Shown in pieces: positions 8,392 through 18,479 of a stretch of 64,000 nt of DNA. Below the pieces are notes generated by a model. It was given only the letters and a program-made list of their open reading frames with translations, made no database searches and had not been told where the DNA came from. The position numbers and the translations under genes are program-made. The DNA comes from MFD04716-140 sp963703125 (GTDB lineage: Bacteria; Bacteroidota; Bacteroidia; Flavobacteriales; Flavobacteriaceae), in NCBI GenBank assembly GCA_963703125.1, contig OY969790.1:1798001-1862000 (forward strand), read 5' to 3'. How positions within the stretch are numbered: the first letter of the stretch is position 1; each line of letters starts with the position of its first letter.

Positions 8392-10398
8392 ATGGAAGAT
8401 ATTTCTGAAAGCTTTAAACTTCCTTGGGAAAATCCGGTACTTATTTTTGCACTAATTCTCTTTATAATCCTTATTGCCCCAACGGTCCTTGATAGATTAA
8501 AAATACCGGGAATAATAGGTTTAATACTTTCAGGAGCCTTAATAGGACCACACGGATTGAATATTTTGCAAAAAGGCCTTTTCGTTGAGGTATTCTCCAC
8601 TATAGGATTATTATATATAATGTTTATTGCAGGGCTGGAACTAGATTTGAATGAGTTTAAGGTCCATCGGAAAAAAAGTATAGTTTTCGGTTTTTTCACT
8701 TTTATATTGCCCATTAGCATAGGATTTTTTGCCTGTCATTATTTACTTGGGTATGATATTTACGCCAGCCTACTTACTGCTAGTATGTTTGCCACCCACA
8801 CATTAGTGACATACCCCATAATAAGCAGACTTAGATTATCCAATAATCGTGCAGTCGCGATCACGGTTGGAGGAACAATTTTGACAGATACCGGGGTACT
8901 AGTATTGTTGGCCATAATTGTTGGCGCCCATAAGGGAAGCCTTAGTCAGGAATTTTGGATACGACTTGGTGCCTCCTCGGCGATTTTTCTCCTTATAATG
9001 TTCTACATTATACCCATAATAACCAAATGGTTTTTTATGAAGATGGCGAGTGAAAAATACTCCCATTTTATTTTTGTGCTTTTTGTAGTCTTTCTTTCGG
9101 CATTTCTTGCAAGATTAGCAGGGGTAGAAGCCATAATAGGTGCTTTTGTGGCAGGCTTGGCTTTGAATCGCCTTATTCCCCATACTTCAGTTCTCTTTAA
9201 TAGGATTGAATTTATTGGTAACGCCTTATTCATCCCATTTTTTCTTATAAGCGTGGGAATGCTTGTGGATGTTGGCGTATTACTAAATGGGCAAACTGCC
9301 CTTATTGTTGCAGGAACCTTAATAGTAGTGGCTATTTCGGGAAAATGGTTGGCCTCTTTCTTAACCCAAAAGATATTCAAGTACTCCAACAATGAAAGGC
9401 AACTAATGTTTGGGTTGAGCAATTCTCATGCCGCTGCGACCTTGGCAGTTATTCTTGTTGGGTACAGGGAACAGATTTTGGACATAAATATTTTAAACGG
9501 TACCATCCTATTAATTCTGGTCACATGCGTGGTATCTTCTTTTGCAACGGAAAAGGCAGCAAAAAAAGTGCTTTTGTCCTCAGAAATAAATGAAAATCAA
9601 CGAATTGAAGTGGACCCTAAGGAACGGATACTTTTACCTATAATAAATCCTGCAAATATGGAAAAAGCCCTAGAGTTTGCGGTATTAATTAGGGAAAATA
9701 GAGGCTCCTTCCCAATTTCAATACTCACGGTCGTTCAGAACAATGAAGAGGCTGAGAAGAACATTATTTTGGCAAAACGAAATCTAGAAAATCTTATCAA
9801 GGAAACGACCGCCTCGGAAACCCCTGTAGAAGTAATTGCGGCCATAGACCACAATGCTCCAAGTGGAATAGCTAGAGCGGCAAGGGAAGTAATGGCGAGC
9901 ATAATTATTCTTGGATGGCCAAGAAAGAAGGGGTTTATGGATAAGATTGTAGGGGGAACAATGGGTAACATTTTAGAGAATACCAATAAAACGCTATTTA
10001 TATGTCATTTTAAAAGACCCCTGGCCAATCACAAGCGCCTTTTTGTGGTTGTCCCACCATTGGCCGAATTAGAAATGGGTTTTTCGCTTTGGGTCTCCAA
10101 AATGGTAAAATTTGCGCAAGAATTGGCAACGCCGATGTCTTATTACAGCAATGAAGACACAAAAGAAGCCATTCTTAGAACTATTAAATCTCTTAGAATA
10201 AATACTGGACAAATTTTTATTGATTTATCGCAATGGGAACAATATTTTGATCATCCCCCTAAAACAACGGACCATGATTTATTGGTAATAGTCGCAGCAA
10301 GAGAAGGATCCGTTTCGTTTGTCAGGGCGATGGAAAACGTATCATCAAAATTGGATCAGATTTTCTTGGAAAATAGTAAAATTATTGTTTATCCTTAA
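8392..10398 (+). CDS. CPA2-type cation:proton antiporter with C-terminal universal-stress domains
   Basis: This is a 668-residue inner-membrane antiporter (Kef/NhaS type). Residues about 15-390 hold some 12 hydrophobic helices with the GLILSGALIGPHGL and MFIAGLELDL segments of the Na/H exchanger fold. Residues about 400-668 are soluble and resemble tandem UspA-like nucleotide-binding domains, likely a regulatory module. It is followed 132 bases later by a second, CPA1-type antiporter on the same strand, so the two may work together in ion and pH homeostasis. The transported cation (Na or K) cannot be decided from the sequence. Confidence 0.88.
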   Translation: MEDISESFKLPWENPVLIFALILFIILIAPTVLDRLKIPGIIGLILSGALIGPHGLNILQKGLFVEVFSTIGLLYIMFIAGLELDLNEFKVHRKKSIVFGFFTFILPISIGFFACHYLLGYDIYASLLTASMFATHTLVTYPIISRLRLSNNRAVAITVGGTILTDTGVLVLLAIIVGAHKGSLSQEFWIRLGASSAIFLLIMFYIIPIITKWFFMKMASEKYSHFIFVLFVVFLSAFLARLAGVEAIIGAFVAGLALNRLIPHTSVLFNRIEFIGNALFIPFFLISVGMLVDVGVLLNGQTALIVAGTLIVVAISGKWLASFLTQKIFKYSNNERQLMFGLSNSHAAATLAVILVGYREQILDINILNGTILLILVTCVVSSFATEKAAKKVLLSSEINENQRIEVDPKERILLPIINPANMEKALEFAVLIRENRGSFPISILTVVQNNEEAEKNIILAKRNLENLIKETTASETPVEVIAAIDHNAPSGIARAAREVMASIIILGWPRKKGFMDKIVGGTMGNILENTNKTLFICHFKRPLANHKRLFVVVPPLAELEMGFSLWVSKMVKFAQELATPMSYYSNEDTKEAILRTIKSLRINTGQIFIDLSQWEQYFDHPPKTTDHDLLVIVAAREGSVSFVRAMENVSSKLDQIFLENSKIIVYP

Positions 10399-10530
10399 AA
10401 TCAAAATGTCTTCTTAATGCCATAAACCGCCTCTTTAATAATAATTTATTTAAGTGTGCAATCTTATTAATCGAGAAATCAAACTTTAATTTACTTCTGT
10501 TTATTTATATTAGCCACTTGACCATATGCA

Positions 10531-12384
10531 ATGTTAGAACTCGCTGGAATAATAATACTAGGAATCATTGCTCAATGGGTGGCTTGGCGAACCAAACTAC
10601 CGGCAATTTTGCCCTTGATCATAATTGGACTTTTGGTCGGACCAGTTTCAACCATGTTCACCAAAGATGGAGCCAAAATAATAGAACCTATCTGGAATGG
10701 GACAAAAGGGCTTTTCCCCGGTGAAGGTTTGTACTATTTTGTTTCATTGGCCATAAGCATCATATTATTTGAAGGGGGACTGACCCTTAAACGTTCCGAA
10801 ATTAGAAATGTGGGCCCTGTTATTACTAAATTGATTACGATTGGATCAATTGTTACATTTTTTGGAGCGGGAGTTCTAGTGCACTATGTTATTGGATTAT
10901 CTTGGGAGATGTCATTCCTGTTTTCTTCGTTGATCATAGTTACAGGACCAACAGTTATTACACCAATCCTTAGAAATATTCCGCTTAAAAAGGATGTTTC
11001 AGCTGTTTTGAAATGGGAAGGCATCCTTATTGATCCCATTGGTGCTTTGGCGGCAGTTTTAGTATTCGAATTCATAATAGTGGGTGAGGGTCAAGGATAC
11101 ACTCAGACTGCCTTGTTAGAATTCGGCAAGATTGTAATCTTTGGCCTAACGATTGGGTTTACTTTTGCACATGCGCTCACCTTTGCAATAAAGAAAAACT
11201 TTGTTCCCCATTACTTGCTAAACGTGGTATCTCTTTCCACAGTTCTTTTGGTTTTTGTAATGTCAGACGTTTTTGCCAAGGAATCGGGATTATTGGCGGT
11301 TGTGGTAATGGGAATGGTGATGGGAAACACAAATTTGCCCAACATCAAAGAATTATTATACTTCAAGGAATCATTAAGTGTGCTTTTAATATCAATACTT
11401 TTCATATTGTTATCCGCCAATGTAAACTTGTCAGACTTAGAACTCATATACAATTGGAATTCCTTAGTATTATTCTTGGTTATCGTTTTCCTTATTCGGC
11501 CCTTAGGTGTATTTCTAAGTGCTGCAGGATCAAATTTGAAATTAAATGAGAAGCTATTTATTGGATGGGTAGGACCAAGGGGGATAGTGGCCGCTGGAAT
11601 TGCTTCTCTTTTTGGATCCAAACTCTTACTTAGAAATGAGCCGGGGGCAGAATACATAACACCTTTGGTGTTTATGATTGTTTTGGGAACTGTAATGTTG
11701 AACGCTACTACAGCAAGGCTTTTCGCAAAGATGGTTGGTGTTTTCCTTACCAAATCGGAGGGGATATTGATTATTGGTGCTTCGAAAATTTCGCGATTGA
11801 TCGGAGAGTATCTTCAAAAAAATAATCGGCATGTAGTTTTGATAGACAATAACCAGACGAATGTTGCAAAAGCAAAAAAAATAGGCCTTGAGGCTATTGA
11901 TGCGAATATTTATTCAGATACATTATCCGATAATATAGAACTAAACGATGTGGGGTATTTAATGGCTCTTACCGGTAACTCGGACATTAACGATTTTGCA
12001 ATCAACAAATTTAAAAATGAGTTCGGTGAAAACGGATCTTTTCGTTTGGTAAACTCAGATGAAATGACGGATCCAGAAAGCAACCCTAAGGAGGGGTTGT
12101 TTTCCCATACGGATGATTTTATAAAATTAACCGAAGCGGCTAGGAAATACCCGACTATTCATGAAATTCCATTGAACGATGTGGGACATTATGAGGGATT
12201 GATCGAAATAATAAAGGCCGACGAGCACATTATTCCAATATTTCTTAAGGACCCACAAGGCGATTTACAGATCATATCCTCGTTTAGCACCAATTTTGAG
12301 GATATTACCGAAGGCTATAAATTGGTTTATCTTGGAAAAAAGTTGGAACAAGATGCAATTGCCAAGGTCCGTGCGGCTAAATGA
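10531..12384 (+). CDS. CPA1-type cation:proton antiporter with RCK/TrkA-N domain
   Basis: This is a 617-residue inner-membrane Na(K)/H antiporter. About 12 transmembrane segments fill residues 1-400, with FEGGLTL and GWVGPRGIVAAG characteristic of NhaP-like CPA1 proteins. Residues about 405-530 form a Rossmann-type RCK-N/TrkA-N domain (ILIIGASKISRLIGEYL), which binds NAD(H) or another nucleotide to gate transport. The C-terminus is soluble. It ends in a TGA stop at 12382-12384 and faces lepA convergently. Confidence 0.88.
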   Translation: MLELAGIIILGIIAQWVAWRTKLPAILPLIIIGLLVGPVSTMFTKDGAKIIEPIWNGTKGLFPGEGLYYFVSLAISIILFEGGLTLKRSEIRNVGPVITKLITIGSIVTFFGAGVLVHYVIGLSWEMSFLFSSLIIVTGPTVITPILRNIPLKKDVSAVLKWEGILIDPIGALAAVLVFEFIIVGEGQGYTQTALLEFGKIVIFGLTIGFTFAHALTFAIKKNFVPHYLLNVVSLSTVLLVFVMSDVFAKESGLLAVVVMGMVMGNTNLPNIKELLYFKESLSVLLISILFILLSANVNLSDLELIYNWNSLVLFLVIVFLIRPLGVFLSAAGSNLKLNEKLFIGWVGPRGIVAAGIASLFGSKLLLRNEPGAEYITPLVFMIVLGTVMLNATTARLFAKMVGVFLTKSEGILIIGASKISRLIGEYLQKNNRHVVLIDNNQTNVAKAKKIGLEAIDANIYSDTLSDNIELNDVGYLMALTGNSDINDFAINKFKNEFGENGSFRLVNSDEMTDPESNPKEGLFSHTDDFIKLTEAARKYPTIHEIPLNDVGHYEGLIEIIKADEHIIPIFLKDPQGDLQIISSFSTNFEDITEGYKLVYLGKKLEQDAIAKVRAAK

Positions 12385-12482
12385 CCATTTTAAATTTCCC
12401 CATTTAGAATACGCAACAGTTTAGAAAGCCCGGATTTTTGAACAGATGATGGAATTTAAAATCAATTAACCTTCTTGGCACA

Positions 12483-14279
12483 TTAATCATTCAACTTTAG
12501 AACTGCCATAAAAGCTTGTTGGGGTATTTCAACATTACCCACTTGTCGCATTCGTTTTTTACCTTTCTTCTGCTTTTCCAGTAATTTTCGTTTTCTGGAA
12601 ATATCACCTCCATAACATTTGGCGGTCACATCCTTTCGAAGGGCCTTTATAGTTTCTCTAGATATAATTTTAGCACCGATTGCTGCCTGAATAGGAATGT
12701 CAAATTGCTGCCTTGGTATCAACTCCCGAAGCTTTTCACACATTTTTTTCCCAATGTTCTGTGCATTGTCAGCATGAATTAATGCGGATAGCGCATCAAC
12801 AGGCTGGGCATTTAAAAGGATATCCACTCGTACCAATTTTGAGGTGCGCATGCCAATGGGTGAATAATCAAATGAGGCATATCCTTTAGAGACTGTTTTA
12901 AGCCGGTCATAAAAATCAAAAACTATTTCGGCCAAAGGCATATCAAAAGAGAGTTCAACCCTGTCTGTAGTCAAATAGGTTTGATTTGTGATAAGACCAC
13001 GCTTGTCAATACATAGCGACATTACATTGCCCACAAATTCTGATTTTGTAATAATTGTGGCTTTTATGTAAGGTTCTTCCACATGATCCAACGTAGATGG
13101 ATCGGGTAGATCCGTTGGGTTGTTTACAATTAAAGGAACATCGGGATTTTTTCTTGTAAAGGCATAGTAACTAACGTTGGGAACCGTTGTAATTACGGTC
13201 ATATCAAACTCACGCTCCAATCGTTCTTGAATGATTTCCATGTGGAGCATACCCAAAAAACCACATCTGAAACCAAAACCTAGTGCGGCACTGCTTTCTG
13301 GCGTAAATACCAAGGAAGCATCGTTCAATTGCAGTTTTTCCATCGAAGACCTTAGTTCCTCAAAATCTTCTGTATCAACAGGGTAAATGCCCGCAAAAAC
13401 CATGGGTTTCACGTCTTCAAATCCCGCAATTGGGTTTTTGGTAGGGCTGGCTGAATCTGTGATGGTGTCCCCAACTTTTACTTCGCGCGCATCTTTGATG
13501 CCTGTAATAAGGTATCCTACATCCCCGGCCCTAATTACAGATTTTGGTTGCTGTGTGAGTTTCAAAGTCCCGACTTCGTCCGCAAAATAACTTTTATCGG
13601 TTGCTACAAATTTTATTTTTTGTCCCTTTCTTATTTCGCCATTTATGACCCTAAAAATGGTTTCAACACCTCGAAACGGGTTATAGACCGAATCGAAGAC
13701 CAAAGCCTGCAAAGACTCATCTACATTACCTTTTGGAGGTGGAATTCGTTCTATAATGGCTGATAAAATCTCTTCTATTCCTATTCCCGTTTTCGCACTT
13801 GCAGGAATAACATCTTCGGGTTTACAACCCAAAAGATCTACAATATCATCAGTCACTTCTTCAGGATTTGCACTGGGAAGATCTACTTTGTTCAATACAG
13901 GAATAATTTCCAAGTCATTTTCCAAAGCCAAATATAAATTACTAATTGTTTGAGCCTGAATACTCTGTGCGGCATCTACGACCAATAGCGCGCCCTCACA
14001 AGCTGCAATTGAACGTGAAACTTCGTAAGAGAAATCTACGTGGCCTGGCGTATCTATTAAATTAAGAACATATTGTTCACCTTTGTAGGTATAGTCCATT
14101 TGTATGGCATGGCTTTTTATGGTGATACCACGCTCACGCTCCAAGTCCATGTTGTCCAATAATTGTTCTTTTTTCTCCCGCTCGGTAACGGAACCGGTGA
14201 AATCAAGCAATCTGTCGGCCAAGGTACTTTTCCCATGGTCTATATGGGCAATGATGCAAAAATTCCGTATGTGTTTCAT
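12483..14279 (-). CDS. lepA: Elongation factor 4 (LepA) GTPase
   Basis: This is a 598-residue translation factor that acts on stalled or mistranslocated ribosomes. The G domain carries the P-loop AHIDHGKST (from about residue 11), the switch I segment RGITIKSHAIQ, DTPGHVDF (G3) and NKVDLP (G4). The EF-Tu-II, EF-G III/V-like and LepA-specific C-terminal domains follow, ending in RKRKLLEKQKKGKKRMRQVG, a LepA hallmark. The length equals that of other LepA proteins (about 598). A TATATTTG -7 element lies 42 bases upstream. Confidence 0.98.
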   Translation of the reverse strand: MKHIRNFCIIAHIDHGKSTLADRLLDFTGSVTEREKKEQLLDNMDLERERGITIKSHAIQMDYTYKGEQYVLNLIDTPGHVDFSYEVSRSIAACEGALLVVDAAQSIQAQTISNLYLALENDLEIIPVLNKVDLPSANPEEVTDDIVDLLGCKPEDVIPASAKTGIGIEEILSAIIERIPPPKGNVDESLQALVFDSVYNPFRGVETIFRVINGEIRKGQKIKFVATDKSYFADEVGTLKLTQQPKSVIRAGDVGYLITGIKDAREVKVGDTITDSASPTKNPIAGFEDVKPMVFAGIYPVDTEDFEELRSSMEKLQLNDASLVFTPESSAALGFGFRCGFLGMLHMEIIQERLEREFDMTVITTVPNVSYYAFTRKNPDVPLIVNNPTDLPDPSTLDHVEEPYIKATIITKSEFVGNVMSLCIDKRGLITNQTYLTTDRVELSFDMPLAEIVFDFYDRLKTVSKGYASFDYSPIGMRTSKLVRVDILLNAQPVDALSALIHADNAQNIGKKMCEKLRELIPRQQFDIPIQAAIGAKIISRETIKALRKDVTAKCYGGDISRKRKLLEKQKKGKKRMRQVGNVEIPQQAFMAVLKLND

Positions 14280-14320
14280 AAAGCTTCCTCTTGGATAAAA
14301 ACCGACCCTTTAAGCGAATG

Positions 14321-14328
14321 CAAATATA
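14321..14328 (-). promoter_or_regulatory. -7 promoter element TATATTTG for lepA
   Basis: On the minus strand TATATTTG matches TAnnTTTG exactly, 42 bases before the lepA start codon. No TTTG is visible 17-21 bases further upstream, so only the -7 half is supported. Confidence 0.5.
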
Positions 14329-14456
14329 AGTCAAAATATGACGGTGATAATAGCATATTAAATGTGATATGGTTTATGGAAACTTAACGAAAAGCTATCT
14401 TATACCACTTTTTATGTAAGAGAATTCATTATGTTTGTCAGGACCATTAACAAACA

Positions 14457-16865
14457 ATGACGAAGTATTGGATATTTTTTGCTTTTTCTGCATATTTCGG
14501 TACTTATCTTAGCGCGCAGGAATATCGACTTATAGGCAATATTCGTCAACCGGACGGCTCTTCTATGTCTTACGCAAATGTGCTGCTTCTAAAATCCACA
14601 GATTCAACAACGGTATATGGCACCTCTTCCGATGATTTGGGAGCCTTTGAAATTTCAAATGTGAAAGAAGGGGATTATTTATTGGCCATAAGCTATATGG
14701 GCAATCAGTCCATTTCCAGGGCCATTGATGTTTCATCAAATATGGATCTGGGCACTATAAATTTCTTGGAGAAAACCAATGTTTTGGATGAGGTAGAGGT
14801 TACTCTCAAAAGACCGAACCTTGAGAGAAAGGTAGATCGTCTGGTTTTCAACGTTGCGAACACCTCCTTATCAGACACCGATATTTGGAACGTTTTGAAA
14901 AGGACCCCTGGCGTTGTTATCGTAGGGAACGAACTCTCTATAAAGGGCAGTAACAATATTGGAGTGATGATAAATGACCGAATGGTGAACATTCCAAAGG
15001 AAGACCTTATCAATTTGCTTTCAGGCACATCGGCCAGTAGTGTTGAAGCTATTGAAGTGATTACAAACCCGCCTGCAAAATATAGTGCGGAAGGAGGAAT
15101 GCTCATCAATATAAAGATGAACAAAAACCTTGTATCAGGGTATAATGGGGCCATTTATAATAGATATTCCCAAGGTGTATTCCCGAAACACTCGGTTGGT
15201 ACCGATCAATATTTTAAAGGAAAAAAGTCTGATTTTTCCATATTCTATAATTTCAGCCAGGACAAAAATATCACCCGATATACAGACATTACCACCTACA
15301 TTGAGAACGGTGCCCCCTCTAGTACCTGAACCGCGGAACAAGATTTTATCAAGCGCCAAAAGAAGCATAACCTAAGTGCGTTTTATGACATACAGGTTAA
15401 TGATAGAAACCGTATAAGCCTTTCGACCATCAACTCCTTCAATCCCAATGTAAATCGATTTTTTGATACAGAGACCCAAATTGTGGATACCCAAGGATCC
15501 TTTATATCTAGTTTTATTACGACCAACGATTCGAACGAGGATGTCTCAAACAATTCTTTCTATGCTGACTGGAATCATAAATTAAATAAAAAAGGGGCCG
15601 AGTTTTCTGTGAACACCCATTATACTTACTATGATTCGGATAAATTGCAGGACTTACAAACTGACTTTTATAGCACGGAAGGAACTGTTACCGGAGAAAA
15701 TGATTTCACCACGCAATCCGTTCAACAAATTAATCTATTTAACCTGCAATTTGATTATAGTTCCCCGTTCGGGGAATCTACTTTCTTTGAATCTGGACTT
15801 AGGTATGCAGGGATAGATTCAAAAAGCAAAATTTTCCAAGAAGGCTTTGACCGAAGCCAACCGGGAATAAACCCCACAGAGGCAGGTATTTTTGATTATG
15901 ATGAAAGCATCTATGCAGCCTATATGAGTTTAGATAACCAATGGGGCACTTGGCGACTGAAATCTGGATTAAGGGGCGAATATACTAGGACCTTGGGGAA
16001 TCTTGACATAAGCACCGAATCCATTAAGAGAAACTATTTGGAAATGTTCCCATCAATTTCCCTGGATTACAAACCGGGCGATAAACATAACTTTCAGTTT
16101 TACTATTACAGACGAATTGAACGTCCGCGTTATAACAGTATAAACCCCTTTCAGGTTTTTCAAAGCAATAACTCGGTCATTGAAGGCAATCCCAATCTTT
16201 TGCCCGCCACCCGTAACTATATGGCCCTAGGCTACACTTTTGACCAGAGTTATACATTTGAGGTGTACTACAAAAATCAAAAAAATGACAATCAATCACA
16301 GGTATTTCAAGATAATGAATCAAACTTATTACGATTTTTGGAACAAAATCTTGTTAGGGATATTTCGTACGGGGTAGATTTTTATATGAACAAGCAAATT
16401 ACAAATGCTTGGAGCAGCTATTTGCTTTTGACCTATTATCATAAAGAGGATCAATTTACCGATTTGGATACGGGCAGTATTCTTAAAAATGGACTTTGGG
16501 CATATTTCATGAGAGCGAACAATAGTTTCGAGATTTTGTCAGATAAAAGTCTAACGGCAGACCTTGATTTTATGTATGCTTCGAAATCGGTAAATGGAAA
16601 TTCAATAAGTAAGTCTTGGAATAGCCTCAACTTTTCATTGAGAAAGACACTTTGGAAAAAAAAGGCCAGTATTTCCTTAGGAATCGAGGATATGTTTAAA
16701 AGTCAAAAGTATTTTAACTCAAGAAACTTCCTAAATCAGAACAACTCTTCCCTTGACCGCCCCGAAAATCGGTTGCTCACTTTTGGCTTTAGATACAAAT
16801 TTGGCAATCAAAAAATAAGGAATAATGAAAAGTCAAAGAGTGTTGACGAAATAGATAGATTATAA
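14457..16865 (+). pseudogene. TonB-dependent receptor-like outer-membrane protein interrupted by an in-frame TGA
   Basis: The frame encodes an outer-membrane beta-barrel protein of about 802 residues: signal peptide (about 1-20), a CarboxypepD-regulatory-like domain (about 24-105), a plug-like domain (VEAIEVITNPPAKYSAEGG) and a C-terminal OMP_b-brl_3 barrel ending in FGFRYKFG. Codon 291 (15327-15329) is TGA; the same frame then continues without a stop to 16865, and codons 15330-15482 read as normal protein (TAEQDFIKRQKKHN). There is no frameshift, only the one stop. It may be a recent nonsense mutation (Trp TGG to TGA fits) or a sequence error. The downstream half has an ATG at 15483 but no signal peptide. 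Confidence 0.8.
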
Positions 16866-16866
16866 C

Positions 16867-17082
16867 CTAGTAGCCACCCAATAGTCCACCACAGACACCC
16901 AAACTTATCAATAGATATACTCCGGCGAGAATAAAAAATATCTTCGCCGCTTTTTTATTCTTTTGTGAGCGAAGAATAAAACCAACACCAATAAAAACCA
17001 ATGCCGGGCCGAACATAATTAAAATTAAAATTACCGCCAAGCCATCAAGGTTGCCGACTTCCAAAGGAATCAAAGTGTTCAT
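16867..17082 (-). CDS. Small membrane protein of unknown function
   Basis: This 71-residue protein has two hydrophobic helices (about residues 13-38 and 47-70) joined by a short basic loop (RSQKNKKAAK), so a hairpin in the inner membrane is likely. I do not recognise a family. Its ATG overlaps the TGA of the radical SAM gene by four bases (ATGA), which strongly suggests translational coupling, so it may be a partner or membrane anchor for that enzyme. It ends one base from the convergent receptor-like gene. Confidence 0.7.
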   Translation of the reverse strand: MNTLIPLEVGNLDGLAVILILIMFGPALVFIGVGFILRSQKNKKAAKIFFILAGVYLLISLGVCGGLLGGY

Positions 17083-18479
17083 ACTATTTCAGTTTGAAGT
17101 TTTCTGAGATGTTCAATCTTTTCATCCCTATAAAACAGGTTCATGGTTTCAAAGGGGATTATCTTATAATCCTTATTAACGATATGCACACAAGACTTTT
17201 TAATGGCCCGTACATCAAAATTGTAGGCATCTATAAACTGCATTATAATAATACGGAACAAATTATCATACCCTAATTCAGGGGCATCTATTTCTGGCAA
17301 ACAACATAGGATGCTCTTTAAATTTTCAGAAGCCTTTTCAACAGAATTTCCAGTACTAAAGAGCTCAATCATTTTGCCGTGCAGCTCATAATCCTGTTCA
17401 TAAATAATGGTGTTTTTTCCTTCATTCAAGAGATCATCAGGATTGATATATCTTGTAAGCGGGCTTGTCTCATCACCTATCTTTAGGGCATATGCCATGA
17501 CCAAGGCATCCGGATTACAAGGAACCGGAATTAAATCGTCCGATTCGAATATTGGGGACTGCTCCAATATTTTACGGCGAACCTCTGTCAACGTTATACG
17601 ATTTTCATCTACTTCAAAATTTTCCAATCTTCCCGCAATTTGTGTAGGTTGAAAAGTTACTCCACGAACACACTTCTGTTTCAGTGCAAAATCAATTGTT
17701 GAACCCATTTCATGGTCGTTCAAACCCTTTTGAAGTGTGACCACAAGCGTGGTGGAAAGATTAAGTTTGTTGAGATGTTCGAGGGCTTTCAACCGTGTAT
17801 CGGCCAAATCGGCACCTCGAAGTGTGCGCAGTACGGAATTGCTCAATGAGTCAAATTGCAGATAAATCTCAAAATCAGGTGCATAAGAAGCCAATCTCTC
17901 CGCGAAGGCAAAATCCTTGGCAATCTTAATGCCATTTGTATTGACCATCAAATGCCGAATGGGCAATGTCTTTGCATAGTCCAATATTTCAAAAAATTCA
18001 GGATGTATAGTAGGTTCGCCACCACTGATCTGAACCACATCCGGTTCGCCTTCGTTCTTTACAATGGCATCCAACATTTTTTGGATTTCCGTCAAAGTGC
18101 GGTGCCGCCCATAGGTAGGTGAAGATGATGCATAGCAGGTGGGACATGTAAGATTGCAGCGATCTGTGACCTCTACAACGGTCAAACAGGAATGTTGCTC
18201 GTGGTCTGGGCATAAGCCGCAGTCATAAGGGCATCCATAATGGGTTTTGGTATTGAACGTCTTGGGATATTCAGAGGCCTTGTTATAATTGCGGATATTC
18301 TTATAATATTCAATATCGTCGGCTATCAAAACCTTAGATCCACCATGTTCCTTGCAATGTTTCAACATATACACCTTCCCGTTCTCGAAAACAATTTTTG
18401 CATCAACCCTTCGCAAGCAACTGGGGCAAAGACTTAGGGTAAAGTCATAGTAGGTGTAATTTTTTGTAGGCATAGGCAA
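17079..18479 (-). CDS. Radical SAM protein resembling tetraether-lipid synthases (Tes/MJ0619-like)
   Basis: This is a 466-residue radical SAM enzyme. The N-terminus carries Cys-rich metal-binding motifs (CPSC, then C with EHGG, and CPYDCGLCPDHEQHSC). The core iron-sulfur motif CNLTCPTC (CxxxCxxC, near residues 108-115) is followed by the SAM-binding ISGGEPTIHPE. This order, and the phrase TDRCNLTCPTCYASSS, are what I know from the archaeal MJ0619/Tes group, which joins lipid chains by radical chemistry. Bacterial relatives are mostly uncharacterised, so the substrate here is inferred. Overlap with the Lgt-like gene upstream (35 bases) and the small membrane protein downstream (ATGA) makes a tight three-gene unit and points to a membrane-lipid or lipoprotein substrate. 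Confidence 0.8.
   Translation of the reverse strand: MPMPTKNYTYYDFTLSLCPSCLRRVDAKIVFENGKVYMLKHCKEHGGSKVLIADDIEYYKNIRNYNKASEYPKTFNTKTHYGCPYDCGLCPDHEQHSCLTVVEVTDRCNLTCPTCYASSSPTYGRHRTLTEIQKMLDAIVKNEGEPDVVQISGGEPTIHPEFFEILDYAKTLPIRHLMVNTNGIKIAKDFAFAERLASYAPDFEIYLQFDSLSNSVLRTLRGADLADTRLKALEHLNKLNLSTTLVVTLQKGLNDHEMGSTIDFALKQKCVRGVTFQPTQIAGRLENFEVDENRITLTEVRRKILEQSPIFESDDLIPVPCNPDALVMAYALKIGDETSPLTRYINPDDLLNEGKNTIIYEQDYELHGKMIELFSTGNSVEKASENLKSILCCLPEIDAPELGYDNLFRIIIMQFIDAYNFDVRAIKKSCVHIVNKDYKIIPFETMNLFYRDEKIEHLRKLQTEIV

Noticed and set aside
12385..12482. Long inverted repeat between the antiporter and lepA as a terminator
   Set aside because: ATTTTAAATTTCC and GGAATTTAAAAT can pair only imperfectly across a loop of about 50 bases, with no T run placed as in a terminator.
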